Shown one piece after another: positions 17,089 through 25,211 of a stretch of 64,000 nucleotides of DNA. The translations under genes and the position numbers were made by a program. Origin of the DNA: Caldipriscus sp964426895 (lineage in GTDB: Bacteria; Hydrothermota; Hydrothermia; LBFQ01). Position 1 is the first letter of the stretch. Every line of letters begins with the position of its first letter. The notes beneath the pieces are model-generated. The model was not told the origin of the DNA. It saw only the letters and a program-made list of their open reading frames with translations, and did no database searches. Location: NCBI GenBank assembly GCA_964426895.1, contig CAYRSH010000001.1, forward strand, positions 30,882-94,881, written 5' to 3'.

Positions 17089-18020
17089 CCTTTATCAATC
17101 AACTTCCTCAGTTTTTCTTTAAACTCTTGGTAGGTTAAATCGCCCTTTTTATACACCAATGCGACCGTTTCAACTATGCTTGCCATATTCTTTCCGGGTG
17201 TTATGGGTAATTTGAATTTTGGAACGCTTATACCAAAATAATTAACGCTTTCCACTTCGGTATCGGGGTTATACTTAAACTCTTCTTGGGGAACAAACTC
17301 TATAACACAATCAAGGGAGGTTTTTTCCTTAACGGCTTGTAATCCGTATATTGAAGGGATATGAACTATGCCAACCCCTTTAATTTCCATATAGTATTTT
17401 ATCTCTTCCCTTGGGGATTCTGCGAGTAAATTATCAGCGGGGTATAACTTTATGGCCACAAGGTCATCCGCTATAAATCTATGTCCCCTCCTTATCAATT
17501 CAATGGCGCATTCGCTTTTCCCAATTGCGGATTTCCCCTTTAACAATATGCCCACACCAAAAACATCCACCATTACCCCGTGTTCGTATACCGTCGGTGC
17601 GAGTTCGTATTGGAGTTTATCCATAATTAAAGATATAACCCTTGTGGTACCAAGTTCCGTAAAAAAGGTGGGTATGGAAAACTTTTCGGAGTAGTAAGAA
17701 AACAGGTTTTTTAACCTTTCGTTTATCTTTTCACCAAAAGATGTAAGTATAACCGTAGGGGGTTCTTTTGAGTACAGTCTCTTTATCGCATCTTCATCCC
17801 TTTCACCAAGGCTTAAAAGGTATGCCCTTTCCGTCAATCCTATAATCTGCACCCTCTCGTGCGGGAATTCCTCTTCAAAACCAGCCAGAAGTAAACCCGG
17901 ACGACTGATATCCGGTGTCCTTATCCTCCTCCAAAACCCCTTTTCCCCCGCTAAAACCTTACAAAACTTTTTTAAAAAACCCTTATAAAATTCCGAAACC
18001 TCAATAAATCTCGCTTCCAT
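17085..18020 (-). CDS. hprK: HPr kinase/phosphorylase
   Basis: 311 aa, normal length. HprK phosphorylates HPr on Ser46 and reverses this with phosphate, setting carbon control. Catalytic His147 lies in YEHGVMVDVFG. The P-loop is GKSAIGKS (about 162-169; the family usually has GxSGxGKS), followed by RRGHRFIADDLV and EIKGVGIVHIPSIYG. No HPr or PTS genes are nearby. It is last in the efp-accB-DUF502-corC-hprK operon and begins 20 nt inside corC. Confidence 0.95.
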   Translation of the reverse strand: MEARFIEVSEFYKGFLKKFCKVLAGEKGFWRRIRTPDISRPGLLLAGFEEEFPHERVQIIGLTERAYLLSLGERDEDAIKRLYSKEPPTVILTSFGEKINERLKNLFSYYSEKFSIPTFFTELGTTRVISLIMDKLQYELAPTVYEHGVMVDVFGVGILLKGKSAIGKSECAIELIRRGHRFIADDLVAIKLYPADNLLAESPREEIKYYMEIKGVGIVHIPSIYGLQAVKEKTSLDCVIEFVPQEEFKYNPDTEVESVNYFGISVPKFKLPITPGKNMASIVETVALVYKKGDLTYQEFKEKLRKLIDKG

Positions 18021-18777
18021 TTACCCTTTTAACCAAAAGCGTTATAATCCTTTGCGGTTCCGCATCTTCAACAATAAACCTCAAAGGGAGTATTTCAAAC
18101 TCTTCTCCCTTTTCGGGCATCCTACCGAGTTTTTCTATCACATAACCCCCTATGCTTGAACTCTCCGTTTCCCCAAATTCAATACCCAAAATTTCCTCAA
18201 CTTCCGAAAGGGATAATTTCGCACTCATCCTTATCCACCCGTCTTCAAGATATTCATATCTAAACTCGTCCTTGTCGTGCTCCTCGTATATTTCTCCCAC
18301 TATTTCCTCCAATAAATCTTCTATCGTTACGATTCCTATAACATTGCCGTACTCATCAACAACCAAACCTATGGATAGCCTCTTCTGTTGTAAAAACTTC
18401 AACGCCCTTAAACAACTCATAGAGTGGGGGATATAAAAGGGTTCCCGCATAATATGCCTAACGGTTATTTTGTCTATATCACCTTCCAAGTGCAATAGCA
18501 AATCTTTTATATACGCTACCCCTATGATTTTATCTCCATCTTCGGAGATGACTGGGTACTTGGAGTACCTATGTTCCACAAATTTTTCCAACATTTCCCT
18601 TAAAGTATCCGTCTCGGATAACATTACCACATCAACCCTTGGCTTCATCACCTCTTCAACCGTATGTTCGTATAGGTTTTGCAAACCTTTTAAAACCTGA
18701 AAGAATTCCCTATCCTTGGAGGCCTCTTGCCTGAATTTGTCTATAATTTTACCCAATTCGTCCTTTTTGAAAAACAT
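18001..18777 (-). CDS. corC: CBS-domain transporter-associated protein (CorC/TlyC type)
   Basis: 258 aa without the N-terminal membrane (DUF21) domain, so this is the soluble CorC class. After a basic helix come two CBS repeats (about 39-155): VEEVMKPRVDVVML, then YIKDLLLHL and VRHIMREPFYIP, with GIVTIEDLLEEIVGEIYEEH. A CorC/HlyC C-terminal domain contains SIGGYVIEKLGRMPEKGE. Probably linked to Mg/Co efflux or cell-envelope function. It overlaps both neighbours (29 nt with the DUF502 gene, 20 nt with hprK). Confidence 0.92.
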   Translation of the reverse strand: MFFKKDELGKIIDKFRQEASKDREFFQVLKGLQNLYEHTVEEVMKPRVDVVMLSETDTLREMLEKFVEHRYSKYPVISEDGDKIIGVAYIKDLLLHLEGDIDKITVRHIMREPFYIPHSMSCLRALKFLQQKRLSIGLVVDEYGNVIGIVTIEDLLEEIVGEIYEEHDKDEFRYEYLEDGWIRMSAKLSLSEVEEILGIEFGETESSSIGGYVIEKLGRMPEKGEEFEILPLRFIVEDAEPQRIITLLVKRVNGSEIY

Positions 18778-19433
18778 TTACAATTCCTCCGGATATAACA
18801 AATTTTAAACCATCTTCAACACCCATATCCGCGTTTTCTATGTTTTCTTTACTTACCAAGAGTGTAAAACCCGTTGTTGGGTTTGGCGTGGAAGGTATAA
18901 AAACACAAATAATATCCCCGTATATATCCGTAATAAACCCCAATATTTTANNNNNNNNNNNNNNNNNNNNNNNNNNNNNNNNNNNNNNNNNNNNNNNNNN
19001 NNNNNNNNNNNNNNNNNNNNNNNNNNNNNNNNNNNNNNNNNNNNNNNNNNACCCAGACAACGCCTTTAAAAACCCTTTTTGTCGGTAGGTTATAAAAGGC
19101 CTTTACCGTTTCCTTGGATATGCGATATACATAATTCAATACGGGTATATTTAAGACAAATGTATCCATTATGTCAATTGCCACTTTGCCAACATATGTG
19201 GATGCTACCAAACCCACAAGGTATATAACCATAAGTACAAATACGGCCGATATAAAAAGCATAAGGGGATAGGGTAGGGGTTTTAGTACGGGTATGCTGG
19301 ATAGAGTGTTTGCAAGCCACCCCACAAATAGGTTTGTTATGGTAATAATCACCCAAACGGTTATGAATATTGGGGTGATTATTACAAGACCTAAAACAAA
19401 TCGCCTTCTTATCCGTTCCCCACCCTCACTCAT
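18749..19433 (-). CDS. DUF502 family membrane protein, interrupted by an assembly gap
   Basis: The N-terminal part (19433 to 19051) has two transmembrane helices (GLVIITPIFITVWVIITITN; LMLFISAVFVLMVIYLVGLV), then VLNYVYRISKETVKAFY and VFKGVVW. The C-terminal part (18950 to 18749) continues with LGFITD, CVFIPSTPNPTTGFTLLV and GLKFVISGGIVN. Both halves are one DUF502 protein. The 100-N filler (18951-19050) puts them in different frames. A true gap divisible by 3, of roughly 18-30 nt judged from the family, would restore one protein. Start ATG at 19433 overlaps accB by 4 nt. Confidence 0.88.
18951..19050. other. assembly gap (100 N)
   Basis: A run of exactly 100 N inside the DUF502 gene. Its length is a placeholder: the frames on either side fit only if the real length is a multiple of 3. 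Confidence 0.97.
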
Positions 19434-19912
19434 TCTATTCTTATCTTAAATAAAGGTTGCCCGTACTCCACGGGCTGACCGTTTTCCACCAGAATTTCCT
19501 CAACAATCCCATTTACATCCGATTTTATCTCGTTCATTATCTTCATAGCCTCTATGATACAAAGCACATCCCCTTTCTTCACCCTACTCCCAACATCCAC
19601 AAAGGGCTTTGCCCCCGGAGCCGGAGCCCTGTAAAAGGTTCCGACTATCGGGGATTTCACTATGTGTATGTTCTTATCCTCCTTGGGTTCTTCGGTTTTT
19701 GTTTCGGTTTGTGCCAGTTGAGGTGTTTGTTGGGTTTGGGGAGGTGTGAATTGTATATTACTTATGGGGATATTGGGAATGTGTTGGTTTTCCGGATATT
19801 TTGAGAGTTTAATTTTAAAATCCCTTGTGGATAACTCCATTTGAGCCACATCGCTATCGTTAAAGAGTTTAATTATGCGTTCCAAAAGGTTTAAATCTAT
19901 TCCCTTTTCCAT
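19430..19912 (-). CDS. accB: biotin carboxyl carrier protein of acetyl-CoA carboxylase
   Basis: 160 aa. Carries biotin between the carboxylase and carboxyltransferase of acetyl-CoA carboxylase. The N-terminal helix region is followed by a Pro/Gln/Thr-rich linker (about 48-75) and the biotinyl domain (about 84-160) with IEAMKIMNEIKS, in which Lys124 is the biotinylation site. It follows efp with a TAATG stop-start overlap, a common efp-accB pairing, but accC is absent from the window. Confidence 0.96.
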   Translation of the reverse strand: MEKGIDLNLLERIIKLFNDSDVAQMELSTRDFKIKLSKYPENQHIPNIPISNIQFTPPQTQQTPQLAQTETKTEEPKEDKNIHIVKSPIVGTFYRAPAPGAKPFVDVGSRVKKGDVLCIIEAMKIMNEIKSDVNGIVEEILVENGQPVEYGQPLFKIRIE

Positions 19913-20460
19913 TATGCCCTCCCTATGTATTCCCCAGTACGGGTATCAACTTTAATTACATCCCCTTCTTCAATAAACAGAGGGGCATTTACCACTAAGC
20001 CGGTTTCAAGTTTTACGGGTTTTGTACCCCCTTGCACGGTATTACCCCTTACACCCGGAGGTGCCTCAACAACTTTTAACTCCACATATGTGGGAAGTTC
20101 TATACTAACAGGGCGATTATCGGCATATACTATTAAAACTTCTAACCCCTCTTTGAGATAATAAACCATTTCCCCGAGGTCATCCCTGTGAAATGTTATA
20201 TCCTCATAAGTCTCGTTATCCAAAAAGTGATAGTACTCCCCATCAATATAGGAGAATATTGCGGGTTTCTTTTCAACCATCACATCCTCAACCTCGTCCG
20301 TATCCCGTAGGGTGAAGGTTTGAACCTGTCCCGTGCGTAAGTTTTTTAACTTCAAACTTATGGTTGCCCCACCCCTTCCCCGGTGGGAATGCTTGTAGTC
20401 TAAAACCACATACTCATCTCCCTGATACCTTATAACCGAACCGACCCTTATGGTTGCCAT
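19912..20460 (-). CDS. efp: elongation factor P with Arg at the modification site
   Basis: 182 aa. EF-P rescues ribosomes stalled at polyproline. All three OB/KOW-like domains are present, including YVELKVVEAPPGVRGNT and the C-terminal LFIEEGDVIKVDTRTGEY signature. The domain-I loop reads KHSHRGRGGA: the position of the E. coli modified Lys34 is Arg29 here. Lysylated EF-P is therefore impossible; Arg rhamnosylation or no modification are the alternatives. No earP, epmA or ymfI-like gene is in the window. First gene of a five-gene operon. Confidence 0.95.
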   Translation of the reverse strand: MATIRVGSVIRYQGDEYVVLDYKHSHRGRGGATISLKLKNLRTGQVQTFTLRDTDEVEDVMVEKKPAIFSYIDGEYYHFLDNETYEDITFHRDDLGEMVYYLKEGLEVLIVYADNRPVSIELPTYVELKVVEAPPGVRGNTVQGGTKPVKLETGLVVNAPLFIEEGDVIKVDTRTGEYIGRA

Positions 20461-20468
20461 TTCCGTTT

Positions 20469-20474
20469 ATTATA
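20469..20474 (-). promoter_or_regulatory. -10 element of the efp-hprK operon
   Basis: TATAAT, 8 nt before the efp ATG. The usual preceding ACCT is replaced by CAGTA. Confidence 0.65.
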
Positions 20475-20544
20475 TACTGGAATGATTTTTTGGAAGAGTA
20501 TAGATTGCATAGGCGGAGATGCACGCAACGGGCGTATATTATAC

Positions 20545-21150
20545 CTATGGTAGATGTTGCCTTAAAAGTTTGCTATCGATCCCTTCCAGAATGGATTTTG
20601 CCACATCATAACTTGCGGTTTTGATCTTTACCGAATTCTTGGGTTTCTTTGGGATTTTTATGGGAATCAGCCAATTATCATCAAATTCAATTAATTCTTT
20701 TATTTGCTTTACATTTATAACACTGGCATCACCTGTATGTCTTGTTTCCAATCCCATTTCTGGATCGGCATAGCATATACCCACATCACTTATAAAAAAT
20801 AATGTTGGTTCTTCCCAATCTACAATTTCATCACCAAGGATATTTATCAGCCTAATGTTTCCTGTTCCTGTAAAATTGCTTTTCATTGAGAATTTTATGC
20901 CATTTATTTCAATATCGTACCTAGCTTCTTTAAGCCACTTGCATTTGTAGCCGATGGAATTCAATAATGCACAAAAGAGAACTTCTAACGCTCCCCCTAC
21001 CACAAACCTGTTTTCCCAGTTTGCAGTATCATATTCAGATACAAGCTTTTGTAAAGCAATCTGAAATTCACGAACATTTTCTCGGTATTTATCAATCTTA
21101 AGATCATCTCTTATTTCTTTAAATATTTTTCTGGCCTCTTCAAACATCAT
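20545..21150 (-). CDS. probable type II restriction endonuclease (PD-(D/E)xK-like)
   Basis: 201 aa. Immediately follows a DNA methyltransferase gene. Residues in ALEVLFCALLNSIGYKC, then YDIEINGIKFSMKSNF, fit a PD-(D/E)xK core: Glu on the helix, Asp of YDIEI, and Ser-Met-Lys standing for the E-x-K. The start ATG at 21150 lies 11 nt inside the methyltransferase gene with GGAGGT 7 nt upstream; the longer frame to 21177 is less likely. The family and cut site are not recognised. Position and pairing, more than motifs, support the call. Confidence 0.7.
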   Translation of the reverse strand: MMFEEARKIFKEIRDDLKIDKYRENVREFQIALQKLVSEYDTANWENRFVVGGALEVLFCALLNSIGYKCKWLKEARYDIEINGIKFSMKSNFTGTGNIRLINILGDEIVDWEEPTLFFISDVGICYADPEMGLETRHTGDASVINVKQIKELIEFDDNWLIPIKIPKKPKNSVKIKTASYDVAKSILEGIDSKLLRQHLP

Positions 21151-21928
21151 TCCTCGTACCTCCAAATTTTTCACCATTCATCCACTTAAATAAACTCGTT
21201 TGGACATTAGATATCCTTTCCTTAGCAAATTCATAGTATTCTGGAACAATTTCAAACCCCAAATAGTGTCTTCCAAGCATCTTTGCAACCACCGCCACCG
21301 TACCGGAGCCTAAAAAAGGATCAAAAACTATATCCCCCTCATCACTGCTAAACAAAAGAATTTTTTTAACAAGTTCCACCGGCAATTTCGTGGGTGTTTT
21401 GATTTTTCCAGTCCAGTATTCCCTATTAATTATCCATACATCTTCGGGATAGTGTTCAATTTTATTAAATTTGTATTTTTTCTCGTCTTTGACAACAAAC
21501 AAAATGTGATAATGACTCGTAACATATCTTCTTTTGGTAAAAACTCCAAATTGATATTTCCAAATTAAGTGGTTTATTGTTATGAAACCCACTTCATCCA
21601 GGGCATTAAGTATATCTTTTAAGTTGGTCCAGCCGGAGAACACATACATACTCCCAGTTTTCTTTAAAATACGATACGCCTCTTTCATCCAACTAACGGT
21701 AAAGTCATAATATTTTTCCTTTGGGATTTCGTTATATCCCTCTAATACCCTTTCCTGCGTGCGGTTGTAATTATTTCGTTTTGCTTTAAAGTTAATTGCG
21801 AAAGGTGGGTCAGTTACAATTAAATCTATAACTTCTGAGGGGATATCCTTCATCAATTCAAGAGCATCCCCACAATATATTTCGTCAACCTGAAATCTTC
21901 CTATTTTCTTCTTATTTTCGTTTATCAT
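21140..21928 (-). CDS. type II DNA methyltransferase, beta class (probably N6-adenine)
   Basis: 262 aa. Motif IV comes first (IVTDPPFAINFKAKRNN), then the target-recognition region, then motif I (FDPFLGSGTVAVVAK) and GFEIVPEYYEFAKERI, which is the beta-class order of the N6_N4_Mtase family. DPPF suggests adenine rather than cytosine as target. The ATG at 21928 follows a strong Shine-Dalgarno GGGAGGTG by 3-4 nt, unlike almost every other gene here. A longer frame starting at 22018 or 21964 is possible. Partner of the downstream endonuclease. Confidence 0.9.
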   Translation of the reverse strand: MINENKKKIGRFQVDEIYCGDALELMKDIPSEVIDLIVTDPPFAINFKAKRNNYNRTQERVLEGYNEIPKEKYYDFTVSWMKEAYRILKKTGSMYVFSGWTNLKDILNALDEVGFITINHLIWKYQFGVFTKRRYVTSHYHILFVVKDEKKYKFNKIEHYPEDVWIINREYWTGKIKTPTKLPVELVKKILLFSSDEGDIVFDPFLGSGTVAVVAKMLGRHYLGFEIVPEYYEFAKERISNVQTSLFKWMNGEKFGGTRNDV

Positions 21929-21940
21929 TACACCTCCCTC
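21929..21940 (-). promoter_or_regulatory. Shine-Dalgarno site of the methyltransferase
   Basis: GAGGGAGGTGTA directly precedes the ATG at 21928. A strong SD of this kind is rare in this window. Confidence 0.7.
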
Positions 21941-21976
21941 TCTATGTAATGCATATCCTCTCATAAATGTGTAAAT

Positions 21977-21982
21977 ATTATA
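21977..21982 (-). promoter_or_regulatory. possible -10 element of the restriction-modification unit
   Basis: TATAAT with CAAGGT before it. It lies 48 nt upstream of the SD-led ATG at 21928, so this transcript would carry a leader. Confidence 0.5.
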
Positions 21983-22054
21983 ACCTTGAAAATTTTTGTG
22001 CGGGGCATAATTATCCAAAAAACATACCGTTGAATAAATTAACTTGTTCGTAGG

Positions 22055-22060
22055 TATAAT
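22055..22060 (+). promoter_or_regulatory. -10 element of queF-lptD
   Basis: TATAAT, 8 nt before the queF ATG. Confidence 0.7.
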
Positions 22061-22068
22061 TCCCGTTT

Positions 22069-22440
22069 ATGGAAAAGAAATACGGCGAGAAGGCTATTGA
22101 AGAGGCGGAATTGGAGGCTTGGGATAACCCTTATCCGGATAGAGATTATTGGATAGAAATAACATTTCCGGAATTTACATGTTTATGCCCAAGATCCGGA
22201 TACCCCGATTTTGCCACATTTCATATAAAGTATATCCCGGATAAATACATTGTGGAGTTGCGCTCTTTAAAACTCTGGCTAAACAAGTTTAGGAACAGGT
22301 ACATTTCCCATGAGGCGGCAACCAATGAGGTTTTTGACGCCCTGTGGAATCTCCTTAAACCGAGAAAACTGATCGTAATAGGGGACTGGAATCCAAGAGG
22401 GAATGTAAAAACCGTTGTCAAGGTAGAAAGGGAGAAATGA
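22069..22440 (+). CDS. queF: NADPH-dependent 7-cyano-7-deazaguanine (preQ0) reductase
   Basis: 123 aa, the short type I (YkvM-like) form. Reduces preQ0 to preQ1 for queuosine in tRNA. The nucleophile is Cys40 in FTCLCPRSGYPDFATF, with Asp47 as the likely acid. The QueF motif appears as ELRSLKLWLNKFRN followed by YISHEAA (substrate Glu). No other queuosine genes are nearby. The stop overlaps the lptD start (ATGA). Confidence 0.95.
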   Translation: MEKKYGEKAIEEAELEAWDNPYPDRDYWIEITFPEFTCLCPRSGYPDFATFHIKYIPDKYIVELRSLKLWLNKFRNRYISHEAATNEVFDALWNLLKPRKLIVIGDWNPRGNVKTVVKVEREK

Positions 22441-24512
22441 TAAACCTTTTAATATCGGAGGTTGTATTTAGAGGTGGGTATTTGGAATATTTCCCGGACA
22501 GCGCCCTTGTGATTCTTTACGACAGCGCGTATGTTAGAACCTCGGAGGGTGTTGAACTGTTTGCCGATACGATAAGATACTGGAAAGACCTTAATGTGGT
22601 TGAGGCCAAGGGAAACTTTTTACTGAGGGACGGAAAATCGCAAACCACGGGTAGTTATTTGAAGTATAACATAGGCAGGGGTACCGGTATAGCGGCCAAG
22701 AGTAGAACATTTATAGAAAAAGGTTGGGTTGAGGGTGATACGGTTTATAAAACTTCCGAGAACTCCGTTTATGTAAAAAGCGGTTCCTTCACAACTTGCG
22801 AATTGGAAAAACCGCATTACAGGTTTGTATCGTCAAGGATGAGGGTTATAAAAAAGGATTTGGCGGTGGTTAGACCCTTGATATTCTACATTATGGATAT
22901 ACCCGTTTTAGCCGCTCCTTTTTGGTTTTTACCCGTGGGTAAGGATAGATCAAGCGGTTTTTTACCCCCTTCCGTAGGTTATAGTTCCCAAGACGGCAGA
23001 TATATAAGAAACCTCTCCTTTTATCTCGTTATAAACAACTTCCAAGACATAACCCTATCAACGGATATCATTGAAAGGAGAGGTATTAGGTTTTCCGTTG
23101 ATTATGTTTATAATGTTTATAAACTCCTAAACGGTGGTATAAACTTCTCGTATGCCTATGACTTGGTGGGAGATCAGGGTTATAGGAGGAGATGGAGTTT
23201 AAAAGGAGGACACAATCAAACGCTTCTCGGTTTTGATATAAACTCCCATGGCGATTTTGTATCCGATGCGTATTATATTCAGGATTATGCGGAGGTAAAG
23301 GATAATTGGGTGCAAAGCGAGTTGGTTTCGTATATAACCGCGAGGAGGAGCATTGGTAAGTTTGGCCTTTTGGGTATAAACGCATATAACAGATATGACC
23401 CCCTAAGAAACACCACGGGTAGGAAAATTCCGGAAATTAATCTTGGTTTGCTCCCTTTAAACATTTTTGGCATTTCCTTTTCCAACTCCTTTTATTTTGT
23501 CCAACAGGAGAACATTGATTCCCTCGGTAATAAGAGTGGTTATAAGATTTTAAACTCATCCCATAACTTATCAACCACATATAATATCTTTTACCTCTCC
23601 TTATCCCCTTCCGCATACTTGAATACAACAACAACCGATTCAACATACTTGGCGAAAGTTTGGGGATTTAGTGTTCCCGTATCAACAACCCTATACGGTG
23701 TTTCCCTGTTTGGTTTAGGCCCTATAAGGAAGTTTAGGCATATAGTTAAACCGGGTGTTTCATTTTTTTATCAAGGTAGGGGTGATAGCGTAAATATTGG
23801 GGGGAGTAAAACGGTAATGGGAATGGAAAGTAAAGGTTTAACCTTTTCGTTGGATAACACATACGAGTATAAGTTTCAAAGGGATACAATTGTAAAAAAG
23901 GGGACATTTTTACAGTGGGGGGCATCCACGGATTACCTTTTGGATAGCGGAAAAATATCCCCCATAAGGTTAAATGCAAACATTACCCCAACAAACAAAA
24001 TAACCGCAACCGTATATACGAACTATGACTATTACAATAAAAAGGCTTTCGGAACTCAGATAATTCTAAACTTTGGCTCATTCTCTTTAAACGAGATTAT
24101 GGGTTTTGGGACCAAAAAGGATACAACCGATACATTAAAAAAGGACACGATACTTACGGAGGAAGAGGTTTTGGAAATAAACAAGCCCCAATCTTTGCCC
24201 TGGAACTTTGGATTTACATATACATATGCCTTTGGTGATACCCTATCCCCATCCCAAAGTTTGGTAAAATTTACCCTTTCCGGAAGTCCAACAAGACATT
24301 GGACACTTTCGTACTATTTCACCTACGATTTTATAAACAAGAGGTTCTTGGATCAAGCCTTAAATGTTCGTAGGGATTTACACTGTTGGGTATTGGAGGC
24401 GAGGTGGTCTTGGTTTAGCGGTATATCCGTTTATGATGTCAGAATCTATGTAAAGGCTATACCCGAAATAGCCATAAAGAGAGGTGTCCTTGATATATTC
24501 CTACCGAGATAG
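22437..24512 (+). CDS. lptD: LPS-assembly-like outer-membrane protein LptD
   Basis: 691 aa. LptD places lipopolysaccharide in the outer leaflet. Residues ~10-110 form an OstA/LptA-like jelly roll (YVRTSEGVELFADTIRYW, VEAKGNFLLRDGKSQTTGSY). Then comes the family signature SFTTCELEKPHYRFVSSRM with its Cys, the IPVLAAPFWFLPVGKDRSSGFLP block, and a C-terminal barrel of about 26 strands. The N-terminus is only MINLLIS before the jelly roll starts; no upstream in-frame start codon exists, so the export signal is extraordinarily short. Coupled to queF by a 4-nt overlap. Confidence 0.88.
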   Translation: MINLLISEVVFRGGYLEYFPDSALVILYDSAYVRTSEGVELFADTIRYWKDLNVVEAKGNFLLRDGKSQTTGSYLKYNIGRGTGIAAKSRTFIEKGWVEGDTVYKTSENSVYVKSGSFTTCELEKPHYRFVSSRMRVIKKDLAVVRPLIFYIMDIPVLAAPFWFLPVGKDRSSGFLPPSVGYSSQDGRYIRNLSFYLVINNFQDITLSTDIIERRGIRFSVDYVYNVYKLLNGGINFSYAYDLVGDQGYRRRWSLKGGHNQTLLGFDINSHGDFVSDAYYIQDYAEVKDNWVQSELVSYITARRSIGKFGLLGINAYNRYDPLRNTTGRKIPEINLGLLPLNIFGISFSNSFYFVQQENIDSLGNKSGYKILNSSHNLSTTYNIFYLSLSPSAYLNTTTTDSTYLAKVWGFSVPVSTTLYGVSLFGLGPIRKFRHIVKPGVSFFYQGRGDSVNIGGSKTVMGMESKGLTFSLDNTYEYKFQRDTIVKKGTFLQWGASTDYLLDSGKISPIRLNANITPTNKITATVYTNYDYYNKKAFGTQIILNFGSFSLNEIMGFGTKKDTTDTLKKDTILTEEEVLEINKPQSLPWNFGFTYTYAFGDTLSPSQSLVKFTLSGSPTRHWTLSYYFTYDFINKRFLDQALNVRRDLHCWVLEARWSWFSGISVYDVRIYVKAIPEIAIKRGVLDIFLPR

Positions 24513-25211
24513 ATCTTCCCAACCCTCAAATATTTCCTTTAAAACACCCCTTATCCCGTTAAGGATTCTATCAACGAAGGCTTTTATCTTCTCTTCGTCA
24601 ATATCATAACTCTCACTTTTGCCCTCGTTGTACAGGAGAATTGACCTCGGGGATGGGTATGTTGAAACCCCGTTCCTTGGGTGGTATGCCTTGAATTCTC
24701 CCAAAACCCTTTGTTTGATTTCTGGATAAACCATATAAACCAATGCAAATTCCTCTATACCCCCGTGTCCTCCAACCCTACCAAAAACCTCATAAGAGGC
24801 CCTTTCGTCTATAACCCACCAATCAATAGACGCACATTTTATACCCAATTCGGTATAAACCCTATACATTACATCTTTTAAATGCTGCGTATTTCCTCCG
24901 TGGCCGTTGAATATCACCAACTCCTCTACACCGCTGAATTTTAAAGACTTACACACATCGTATATTACACCCTTGAAGGTCTCGGGGGATATTGATATAC
25001 CGCCTTTATACCCGTACAAAGACCTATTTACACCAAAGGGCATTAAAGGTATAACCCCGGCGTTAAATTCCCTTGCAAGGCAATTGGCTATATATTCTGC
25101 GGCCATGTTGTCCGTACCAACGGGTAAAGGGCCATGGGGTTCAACGGTCCCAACCGGAAAGAACACCCTTTTAAAAAACCCGTCGTATGTGCTTAATAAT
25201 TCCCATTTCAT
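24501..25211 (-). CDS. creatininase-family amidohydrolase
   Basis: 236 aa. Metal-dependent amidase family (creatininase, MftE, ArfB). Metal ligands: Glu24, His26 and Asp34 in VEPHGPLPVGTD, the NGHGGN loop (about 105-110) and Glu in GGHGGIEEFALVY. The exact substrate is unknown; in other genomes members act in riboflavin/F420 or peptide maturation. Last in the nuoG-like/TPR/tyrosine-kinase operon, overlapping the kinase gene by 4 nt. The 3' end overlaps lptD by 12 nt. Confidence 0.88.
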   Translation of the reverse strand: MKWELLSTYDGFFKRVFFPVGTVEPHGPLPVGTDNMAAEYIANCLAREFNAGVIPLMPFGVNRSLYGYKGGISISPETFKGVIYDVCKSLKFSGVEELVIFNGHGGNTQHLKDVMYRVYTELGIKCASIDWWVIDERASYEVFGRVGGHGGIEEFALVYMVYPEIKQRVLGEFKAYHPRNGVSTYPSPRSILLYNEGKSESYDIDEEKIKAFVDRILNGIRGVLKEIFEGWEDLSR

